A stretch of DNA of 21,463 bases. It comes from Candidatus Brocadiaceae bacterium. GTDB lineage: Bacteria > Planctomycetota > Brocadiia > SM23-32. The position numbers and the translations under genes are program-made. Below, piece after piece: positions 8,898-15,599 of the stretch (positions are counted from its first letter, which is position 1; every line of letters begins with the position of its first letter). The stretch covers positions 1 through 21,463 of the forward strand of contig PUNP01000462.1 in NCBI GenBank assembly GCA_003551785.1. Direction: 5' to 3'. The notes under the pieces were generated by a model. It did no database searches. It had not been told where the DNA came from and saw nothing but the letters and a program-made list of their open reading frames with translations.

Positions 8898-8926
8898 TTT
8901 ACGAATTCAGCGCTTTGAGTTATAAT
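8898..8926 (+). promoter_or_regulatory. Probable promoter of miaB-glycerate kinase
   Basis: A perfect TATAAT (8921-8926) lies 17 bp after TTTACG (8898-8903, 4 of 6 to TTGACA). It is flanked by a 7-bp inverted repeat, CGAGTTT (8884-8890) and AAACTCG (8933-8939), which could be an operator. The miaB ATG is 50 bp downstream of the -10 box. Confidence 0.6.
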
Positions 8927-8975
8927 AGGATTAAACTCGTTTCTCTCTTCATTTTTGAATTCGCTTTACAATTCA

Positions 8976-10319
8976 ATGCAAAAAAAATCATTCCACATAG
9001 TGACGTTTGGGTGTCAGATGAATAAGCTGGACAGTGAAATGCTGCATGCGGCACTGGAAAGCAGCGGTTGGGTACCTGTTGATGAACCTGATGACGCGGA
9101 GGTTCTGATTTATAACACCTGCAGTGTGCGTCGCCATGCCGAAGACCGTGTCATGTCCAATATCGGGCGTTGGCGCAAGAAGGCCGAGTCGAATCAGCAC
9201 TTCATGGTTGGCGTAGTGGGATGCATGGCGCAAAGAGTCGGAGAAGATATCATGAAGAAATACCCTTTTGTACGGTTCGTCTGCGGTACACGCGCCTTTC
9301 TGAATGTACCTCAATATATCGATGAAATATGCCGGACAGGAGGACACATTACCGCCCTTGAGGACTCAGCACTCGAATACGAACGTGATCCATCTGCCGT
9401 TTCCGGCCATTACCATGCCTATGTCGGCATTATGCGCGGTTGCAGCAACTATTGCACTTATTGTATCGTGCCCTACGTGAGGGGCCCTGAAGTCAGCAGA
9501 CCGATTGATACAATCGTGGATGAAGCTGGGAAACTCGTTGAAAGCGGGGTAGTGGAAATTACTCTGCTCGGGCAGAATGTTAACGCTTACGGCAGGCACC
9601 CCGGGAATGTTGAGGGAGCCGAAGGCGGGCTGCCCGAACTGCTCGGCAGGCTCAACCAACTGCCCGGCCTGAAACGAATACGGTTCGTCACCAGCCATCC
9701 GAAAGACATGAGCGAGGATATTCTGCACGCGGTTGTCCGCAACCCCAACGTCTGCGAGCACCTGCATATGCCGATACAAAGCGCCTCAGACCGCGTTTTG
9801 AAAGCGATGAACCGCAAATATAACAGAAAAAACTACATGGGCATCGTGGAGAAGGCTGAGGAAATTATCCCGAATATTGCCCTTTCCAGTGATTTTATCG
9901 TCGGTTTCCCGGGCGAAACCGATGAGGAATTTCAGCATACGCTTTCTCTTTTGGAGCATGTCGGATTCCAACAAAGTTATATCTTCAGGTATTCTCCGCG
10001 TCCCGGCACTGATTCGGAAAAACTGCCCGATGATGTGCCCGATGAGGTAAAAAGGGAACGTCAGCAGATTCTGCTTGCAGCGCAGAAGGAGGCGGATATT
10101 CAACGCCGGCGGCGCCTTATCGGAGAAACAGTGGAGGTTATGTGCGTTGGTGAAAATACTTCCCAACCGCACGAAGGGGCTTTCAGCGGCCGCACCCGCC
10201 ACAACGACATCGTTATTTTCGGTGAGGCGAGCGATGATACGGAACCGGGCGGGGTGCGGGTAGTTAAGATTCGGGACGCAACGGCATTGACTTTATTCGG
10301 AGATACGATATGCGAATAG
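8976..10319 (+). CDS. miaB: tRNA-2-methylthio-N6-dimethylallyladenosine synthase
   Basis: This radical-SAM methylthiotransferase converts i6A37 to ms2i6A37 in tRNAs reading UNN codons. The start is taken as ATG 8976 (447 aa, MQKKSFHIVTFGCQMN), which puts the protein start where MiaB proteins usually begin; the TTG at 8955 adds only seven poor residues. The N-terminal MTTase domain carries the cluster cysteines Cys13 (FGCQMN), Cys49 (NTCSVR) and Cys83 (VVGCMAQR). The radical-SAM motif CSNYCTYC gives Cys156, Cys160 and Cys163. SHPKDM, HMPIQSAS and DFIVGFPGET follow as expected, and a TRAM domain closes the protein (about 375-447). NTCSVR and the CSNYCTYCIVPYVRG context fit MiaB better than MtaB or RimO. 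No clear Shine-Dalgarno is visible. It overlaps the next gene by 10 nt. Confidence 0.96.
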   Translation: MQKKSFHIVTFGCQMNKLDSEMLHAALESSGWVPVDEPDDAEVLIYNTCSVRRHAEDRVMSNIGRWRKKAESNQHFMVGVVGCMAQRVGEDIMKKYPFVRFVCGTRAFLNVPQYIDEICRTGGHITALEDSALEYERDPSAVSGHYHAYVGIMRGCSNYCTYCIVPYVRGPEVSRPIDTIVDEAGKLVESGVVEITLLGQNVNAYGRHPGNVEGAEGGLPELLGRLNQLPGLKRIRFVTSHPKDMSEDILHAVVRNPNVCEHLHMPIQSASDRVLKAMNRKYNRKNYMGIVEKAEEIIPNIALSSDFIVGFPGETDEEFQHTLSLLEHVGFQQSYIFRYSPRPGTDSEKLPDDVPDEVKRERQQILLAAQKEADIQRRRRLIGETVEVMCVGENTSQPHEGAFSGRTRHNDIVIFGEASDDTEPGGVRVVKIRDATALTLFGDTICE

Positions 10320-11479
10320 CGATAGCGCCGGACAGTTTTAAGGAGAGCCTTTCGGCTGTTAAAGTGGCCGAAGCGATTAAACGCGGGATTCTTATGGCAT
10401 CTCCGGAAGCGGAGACAGTTCTGATCCCTATGGCCGATGGAGGTGAGGGGACGGTCGAGGCCGTAGTGAATGCCGCCGGCGGGCGATTCTGCGATGCTGC
10501 TGTGCCCGACCCCCTCAACCGCCCGGTTTCTGCAAGGTGGGGGATGGTCAATGATGCAGAAGCCGTTATTGAGATGGCGGCGGCCTCCGGATTGGATTTA
10601 TTGAAGGTTGACGAACGAGACCCTTTACATACCACAACGCGCGGCACCGGCACTCTGATCAGCCGCGCACTCGATTCCGGAGCACGTAAAATTGTTGTCG
10701 GTGTCGGCGGCAGCGCAACGGTGGACGGCGGAACGGGTATGGCGGCGGAGCTTGGCGTTAAGTTCCTGGACTCTCACGGGCGTATTATGGAGGAAATGAA
10801 CGGCGGGGCTCTTGAACGCATCGCTCGTATTGATATGAATGGTTTAGATGCCAGAGCAGATGCAACGGAATTTGTCGTGGCATGCGATGTGACGAATCCA
10901 CTGGTCGGTGCGGAGGGTGCAGCCCGGGTTTACGGGCCGCAGAAGGGGGCGGATGAGGCGGCGGTTGAACGGCTCGAAAAAGGACTTGAAAATCTGGCCG
11001 AAGTGATTGAAGCCGATTTGGGAGTGGATATTGCCGGGCTGCCGGGCGGCGGCGCCGCGGGCGGGCTGGGAGCCGGTTTATCAGCTTTTTTGAACGCTGA
11101 AATCACAAGCGGGGTGCAAACAGTGCTGGAAACAGTGGATTTCACGAGTAAAATCCAGGGATGTGATCTGGTGATTACCGGTGAAGGTGCGGCCGATTAC
11201 CAGAGCGCCTTCGGAAAAACTCCCGCCGGGGTGGCCGGAATCGCCCAGCTGCACGGTATACCGGCGGTGATGGTGGCCGGGCGGCTGGGCGAAGGATACA
11301 GGGAACTTTACCGGCATGGGATAACGGCACTATTCGGCATACTGGATGGAGCAATGGCTTTAGAGGAGGCGTTGAGTAATACTTCCACACTTCTGGAGCA
11401 GACCGCAGAATCGATTGCCAGGCTGTATGAGTCCGGTGTTAATGCGGGTAAGGCGCTTAGATTCCGTACATCATCATAA
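10310..11479 (+). CDS. Glycerate 2-kinase (GarK/GlxK family)
   Basis: This cytoplasmic kinase phosphorylates D-glycerate, giving 2-phosphoglycerate in this family, and so feeds glyoxylate or sugar-acid breakdown into glycolysis. It is full length at 389 aa. The N-terminus MRIAIAPDSFKESLSA, the PMADGGEGT motif (about 40-48), TRGTGTLI, GVGGSATVDGGTGM, FVVACDVTNPLVG, YGPQKGA and the late ITGEG...FGKTPAGVA are all family landmarks. After ITGEG the usual R-D-Q residues read AADYQSA, so the conserved Arg seems to be lost; Asp and Gln are kept. The ATG lies inside the miaB end (10-nt overlap), preceded by GGAG at 10299-10302, which indicates translational coupling. The pairing with a tRNA-modification gene looks like positional convenience, not shared function. 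Confidence 0.93.
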   Translation: MRIAIAPDSFKESLSAVKVAEAIKRGILMASPEAETVLIPMADGGEGTVEAVVNAAGGRFCDAAVPDPLNRPVSARWGMVNDAEAVIEMAAASGLDLLKVDERDPLHTTTRGTGTLISRALDSGARKIVVGVGGSATVDGGTGMAAELGVKFLDSHGRIMEEMNGGALERIARIDMNGLDARADATEFVVACDVTNPLVGAEGAARVYGPQKGADEAAVERLEKGLENLAEVIEADLGVDIAGLPGGGAAGGLGAGLSAFLNAEITSGVQTVLETVDFTSKIQGCDLVITGEGAADYQSAFGKTPAGVAGIAQLHGIPAVMVAGRLGEGYRELYRHGITALFGILDGAMALEEALSNTSTLLEQTAESIARLYESGVNAGKALRFRTSS

Positions 11480-11546
11480 ATATCAAAAATCAAAGGCTGG
11501 TAGCGTGACTGTCCTGACCGCAGAACCAAGCAGGCAGTCATTTCTT

Positions 11547-11690
11547 CCACGGGGGCAAGCCCCGTGGAGATTTGATCTTTTCGTTGAGATTCGCCTCCCC
11601 CACGGGCCTTGTGCCCGTGGCTTGCATGACTGACTATCAGGTAAATACAACGCCAACAACAGGGAGACTCCACGGGGCTTCTCCCCGTGG
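11547..11690. repeat. Three spaced hairpins, CCACGGGG-N5-CCCCGTGG
   Basis: Perfect 8-bp stems with 5-nt loops lie at 11547-11567 (loop GCAAG), 11600-11620 (CCACGGGC/GCCCGTGG, loop CTTGT) and 11670-11690 (loop CTTCT). CAGTCAT (11535-11541) and ATGACTG (11626-11632) enclose the first two as an outer inverted pair. They follow the glycerate kinase stop by 68 nt and could limit read-through or 3' decay. No poly-T follows any of them, so they are not ordinary intrinsic terminators. Confidence 0.75.
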
Positions 11691-11765
11691 TTATCATGAT
11701 TAGCCTAAAAGCACAATGAAGATACTAAAACTAAAACTTTACTCGGACTTACGCAACTAAGAGCG

Positions 11766-11893
11766 TGGCCGAAAAGGTGCAGGCGTAATGTATGAAAGGC
11801 ATCTTGCCTGTCCAGAGCGCACGCAGGGATGCGTGCTATACTATGAAAGGCATCTTGTGTTACTATATTGCTCATTTTGCACCTTTTCGGCCA
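11766..11893. repeat. Dispersed two-hairpin repeat, copy 2, perfect 16-bp ends
   Basis: TGGCCGAAAAGGTGCA (11766-11781) and TGCACCTTTTCGGCCA (11878-11893) are perfect inverted repeats. The interior repeats the copy-1 hairpins: AGGCA/TCT/TGCCT (11797-11809) and GCACGCA/GGGA/TGCGTGC (11819-11836). A partial internal duplication of TATGAAAGGCATCTTG follows at about 11843. The unit is similar to copy 1 in length, order and sequence. No transposase or clear target duplication is seen, so it is either a MITE-type or a REP-type element. Confidence 0.85.
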
Positions 11894-11934
11894 ACCCCCT
11901 GGTTCACTGAGGACTTATTTAAAATTCTTCATAC

Positions 11935-11963
11935 TTGCACTTTTTTTCCAAAAGCAATATCAT
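11935..11963 (+). promoter_or_regulatory. Possible promoter for sulfatase-glgP-clc
   Basis: TTGCAC (11935-11940) and TATCAT (11958-11963, 5 of 6 to TATAAT) are 17 bp apart in an AT-rich stretch just after the repeat element. The -35 match is weak (3 of 6). The remaining 45 bp to the ATG contain no clear ribosome-binding site. Confidence 0.35.
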
Positions 11964-12008
11964 ATCAAAAACGAATTTTATCGTTATTACCTTTAACGAG
12001 ATTTTTTT

Positions 12009-13433
12009 ATGAGCGACCAACGACCCAATATTATTTTTATCATGTCCGACGACCATGCCTCTCATGCGATGAGCTGTTACGGCAGCAAGATAAACCATAC
12101 ACCTAATTTAGATCGTATTGCCGAAGACGGGATGAGATTGGATAACTGTTTTTGCACGAATTCGATCTGCACGCCAAGCCGGGCCGCTATCTTGACCGGC
12201 ACCTATAACCATGTCAATGGCGTCACTACGCTTGCCACTCCCATGGATAACAGGCTGCAGACCTACCCGAAAATTCTCCGGGAAGCGGGCTATCAGACCT
12301 CAATTTTCGGCAAATGGCATCTGGGTACCGGGCCGGAGCATTGCCCGACCGGATTTGACGATTGGGCCGTGCTGCCCGGACAGGGCCGTTATCATAACCC
12401 CGAGTTTATATTCAAAGGTCCTGACGGCGGCGAGAAAAGAACCGTCAAGGGCTATGTTACGGACTTGATTACGGATATGAGTTTGGATTGGCTCCAAAAG
12501 CGCGATAAGGATAAACCGTTCTGTATGATGTATCACCATAAAGCCCCGCACCGCCCGTGGTTCCCGGATGAAAAGCATGACAAGATGTTTTTAGGTGAAA
12601 ACATTCCGGAACCCGAAACTTTGCTGGATTATTATGAAACACGTGCTAAAGCCGCAAAAAACGCCTGGATGCGGGTCGGCGTTCATATGAATAAGCTCGA
12701 TCTGAAGTCGGAAATCCCTAAAGAATTACCGGAGAACGATCTGCGTAAATGGGCCTATCAGCGATATATCAAGGATTACCTGCGTGTGGTGGCAAGCATA
12801 GACGACAATGTCGGGCGTTTGCTCGATTACCTGGAAAAAGAAGGGCTGGATGAAAACACGATGGTGATTTACACCTCCGACCAGGGGTTTTTCCTTGGAG
12901 ACCACGGATGGTATGATAAGCGGTTTATGTATGAGGAATCATTGCGGATGCCCTTCATCGTTAAATACCCAAAAGAAATCGAACCCGGTTCTGTTAATGA
13001 TGATATTGCGCTCAATGTCGATTTCGCGCCCCTGTTCCTTGACCTGGCCGGTGTGCCGATACCGCAGGATTTCCAGGGACGCAGCTTGCGCCCGCTGCTC
13101 AATGGTGAAACTCCCGATGATTGGCGGGATTCCATGTATTATCGCTATTGGATGCATAACGATGGAAGCCACAACGCTTATTCTCATTACGGGATAAGGA
13201 CAAAGCGATATAAACTGATTTATTATTACGCTGACGGGCTGCAGCAGCCGGGCAGCGGGCGAGAGACTGACGAGCCGGAATGGGAACTTTTTGATTTAGA
13301 AAAAGACCCGGATGAAATAAACAATATTTATAACGATCCTGCTTACGCAGGGATCGCCTGTGATTTGAAGGATGAACTTCACCGGCTCCAGGCTGATGTC
13401 GGAGATGAACGTTATCATAAAGATAAAGATTGA
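12009..13433 (+). CDS. Type I (Cys-type) sulfatase without signal peptide
   Basis: This arylsulfatase-superfamily hydrolase has 474 aa. The N-terminal RPNIIFIMSDDH supplies the metal-binding Asp pair (Asp14, Asp15). The core motif ICTPSRAAILTG places the formylglycine cysteine at Cys54 (C-x-P-S-R), which must be oxidised by a maturase not present here. GKWHLG (Lys102, His104) and SDQGFFLGDHGWYDK (Asp291, His299) complete the active site. The C-terminal part ends with the usual ELFDLEKDPDEINN subdomain. An in-frame TAA at 11994-11996 rules out an N-terminal extension, so no signal peptide is encoded; most polysaccharide sulfatases are exported, so this one probably acts inside the cell on an imported sulfated sugar (inference). 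It lies 30 nt before glgP. Substrate unknown. Confidence 0.94.
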   Translation: MSDQRPNIIFIMSDDHASHAMSCYGSKINHTPNLDRIAEDGMRLDNCFCTNSICTPSRAAILTGTYNHVNGVTTLATPMDNRLQTYPKILREAGYQTSIFGKWHLGTGPEHCPTGFDDWAVLPGQGRYHNPEFIFKGPDGGEKRTVKGYVTDLITDMSLDWLQKRDKDKPFCMMYHHKAPHRPWFPDEKHDKMFLGENIPEPETLLDYYETRAKAAKNAWMRVGVHMNKLDLKSEIPKELPENDLRKWAYQRYIKDYLRVVASIDDNVGRLLDYLEKEGLDENTMVIYTSDQGFFLGDHGWYDKRFMYEESLRMPFIVKYPKEIEPGSVNDDIALNVDFAPLFLDLAGVPIPQDFQGRSLRPLLNGETPDDWRDSMYYRYWMHNDGSHNAYSHYGIRTKRYKLIYYYADGLQQPGSGRETDEPEWELFDLEKDPDEINNIYNDPAYAGIACDLKDELHRLQADVGDERYHKDKD

Positions 13434-13463
13434 CATAAATTTGATTTTCATTGATAACTGATT

Positions 13464-15599
13464 ATGGATTTCCAGCAAAGATTAAAAGAACTTTCGTGCA
13501 ATTTATATTGGACATGGCGTCCGGAGATGATCGATATGTTTCGCGATATCGATCCTGTTTTATGGCGCGAAGCGAACCATAACCCGGTTGAGTTTCTGTC
13601 GCTAATATCGTCTGAAAAGCTGGAGGAAAAGGCTGATTATCTGGCGCTTAACGCGCGGATTAACCATTCTTTTCACCACTTGAAAAAGTATTTACAAGCA
13701 GACCAGACCTGGGGTAATCTGCACGCAGCGCCGTTACACGCGCATCCGGTGGCGTATTTCTCTGCTGAATTTGGACTTCATGAGTCTCTGCCGCTATACT
13801 CCGGCGGTTTGGGCGTGCTGGCCGGCGATCATTTAAAAAGTGCTTCCGACCTCGGCGTGCCGGTCGTCGGTGTGGGTCTGTTCTACGCACATGGGTATTT
13901 CAATCAGAAACTCTCCGAAGACGGATGGCAGAAAGAAGATTACTTCGTCTCCGATGTCAGCGGCCTACCGATAGAGAAGGCGCTGCGTGATGACGGCTCG
14001 CCCGTCGAGATCGAGGTCAATACGCTATCGAGCTCTATCCAGGCACATGTGTGGAGCGCCAATGTCGGACGCAACCGGTTGCTGCTGCTCGATTCGGATG
14101 TCGAGTCGAACTCTGAAAAAGACAGGAGTCTGACCGCAACGCTTTACGGCGGTGATGAGCGGACACGGATACGCCAGGAACTGTTGCTCGGGGTCGGGGG
14201 GCTCAGAACCTTGCTGGAATTGGGAATTCAGCCAGGCCTTTTGCACCTGAATGAGGGGCACAGCGCTTTCGCTATCCTTGAATATGCCCGACGGCTCATG
14301 GAAATGGAGGGACGTTGTTTTGCTGATATTCGGCACAAGACAGCTCAAAAAATCGTCTTTACAACCCATACACCTGTCGAGAGTGGGCATGACAGTTTCG
14401 ATCCCGCCCTGGTTGAGGATACGCTGGAGCCGATGCGCAGAGCGTTAAAACTCCCTCCGCACGATCTGTTGGCATTGGGGCGGGTAAATTCCGATAATCA
14501 TCATGAACATTTTTGCATGACCGTGCTGGGACTCAAGATGTCGAATTACATGAACGCCGTTTCCGCCCTTCACGCCCAGACAACCAGGAAGATGTGGCGT
14601 GAGCTATGGCCGCACACACCGCATCATCACGGCGGCATCAATTACGTCACCAACGGCATCCATACGACTTCCTGGCTGGCCGTCCCCCTGGCGGGACTCT
14701 ACACCCGCCACCTTGGGCAGGGCTGGCAGGACAGGCTTTGCCGCCCTCAAACCTGGGAGAAGCTGAATGATCTGGATCATGATGAGTTCTGGGAACATCT
14801 GCAGGTACCAAAAACCCAGCTCGTCAAGTTCATACACAGGCGGGTCTGCGAAAAATGCGGAAGCAAAAGGCGGGGTAACCTGCTCACACCGCATGATAAG
14901 CTGCGCCTGCATCCGGAAACGCTCACTATCGGATTTTCACGGCGGTTCTCCGAATATAAACGCGCCTTCCTCATACTGGAAGACCTGGAACGGCTGGACA
15001 AAATCATCAATAATGAAGAAAGGCCTGTGCAACTGGTCTTTTCCGGCAAAGCGCATCCTGCCGACCAGCAGGGAAAACAGCTTCTGCAGCAGGTCATCAA
15101 CGTGACCAGGGACCCGAGGTTCCAGGGAAGGGTGATATTTATCGAGGATTACGACATCAATGTCGCCCGGCATCTGGTGCAGGGCGTTGACGTATGGCTG
15201 AATACACCGCGGCGTCCGCTCGAAGCTTGCGGAACAAGCGGCCAGAAGGTCGTGCTCAACGGCGGGCTTAACCTCTCCACTTTCGACGGTTGGTGGCCGG
15301 AAGCTTATGACGGGCAGAACGGGTTCTGTATCGGTAACGGCTCTGAGCATGCCAACACTTCAGTGCAGGATGAAAGGGATACCCGGGCGCTCTATGACAT
15401 CTTGGAAGAGACCGTCATCCCGATGTTTTATAACCGCCCCGAGGACGGCGTCCCTTACGAGTGGGTGGCCTTCCAGAAGCACGCCATTCGGACGCTTGCC
15501 TGGCGCTTCAACGCCGCAAGAATGGTGAAAGATTATACCCTGCAAGCGTATCTGCCGGCCATCGGTGGCGCAACGTCTGGGAAATACTGCATTAAGTGA
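13464..15599 (+). CDS. glgP: Alpha-glucan (glycogen/maltodextrin) phosphorylase
   Basis: This GT35 enzyme releases glucose-1-phosphate from alpha-1,4-glucans using pyridoxal phosphate. At 711 aa it is the shorter bacterial type that starts with a DUF3417 segment (SCNLYWTWRPE at about 11-21). Family landmarks are AYFSAEFGLHESLPLYSGGLGVLAGDH split around residues 97-123, LHLNEGHSAFA, FTTHTPVESGHD, NYVTNGIHTTSW, FSRRFSEYKRAFL and the cofactor site GTSGQKVVLNGGLN with Schiff-base Lys595. Position 594 is Gln where I remember Met in many homologues. The start ATG at 13464 has no visible Shine-Dalgarno, but the DUF3417 alignment supports it. Its last codons overlap the ClC gene by 4 nt (GTGA), so the two are translated together. 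Confidence 0.96.
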   Translation: MDFQQRLKELSCNLYWTWRPEMIDMFRDIDPVLWREANHNPVEFLSLISSEKLEEKADYLALNARINHSFHHLKKYLQADQTWGNLHAAPLHAHPVAYFSAEFGLHESLPLYSGGLGVLAGDHLKSASDLGVPVVGVGLFYAHGYFNQKLSEDGWQKEDYFVSDVSGLPIEKALRDDGSPVEIEVNTLSSSIQAHVWSANVGRNRLLLLDSDVESNSEKDRSLTATLYGGDERTRIRQELLLGVGGLRTLLELGIQPGLLHLNEGHSAFAILEYARRLMEMEGRCFADIRHKTAQKIVFTTHTPVESGHDSFDPALVEDTLEPMRRALKLPPHDLLALGRVNSDNHHEHFCMTVLGLKMSNYMNAVSALHAQTTRKMWRELWPHTPHHHGGINYVTNGIHTTSWLAVPLAGLYTRHLGQGWQDRLCRPQTWEKLNDLDHDEFWEHLQVPKTQLVKFIHRRVCEKCGSKRRGNLLTPHDKLRLHPETLTIGFSRRFSEYKRAFLILEDLERLDKIINNEERPVQLVFSGKAHPADQQGKQLLQQVINVTRDPRFQGRVIFIEDYDINVARHLVQGVDVWLNTPRRPLEACGTSGQKVVLNGGLNLSTFDGWWPEAYDGQNGFCIGNGSEHANTSVQDERDTRALYDILEETVIPMFYNRPEDGVPYEWVAFQKHAIRTLAWRFNAARMVKDYTLQAYLPAIGGATSGKYCIK

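Noticed and set aside
11547..11690. CRISPR-like array of CCACGGGG repeats
   Set aside because: Only three units, spacers of unequal length (32 and 49 bp), repeats are simple hairpins of 21 bp with varying loops, and no cas genes are present.
11792..12106. Frame containing GILPVQSARRDACYT (and the similar one at 5233-5442)
   Set aside because: The shared peptide is the translation of the dispersed two-hairpin element, and the rest overlaps the sulfatase in another frame.
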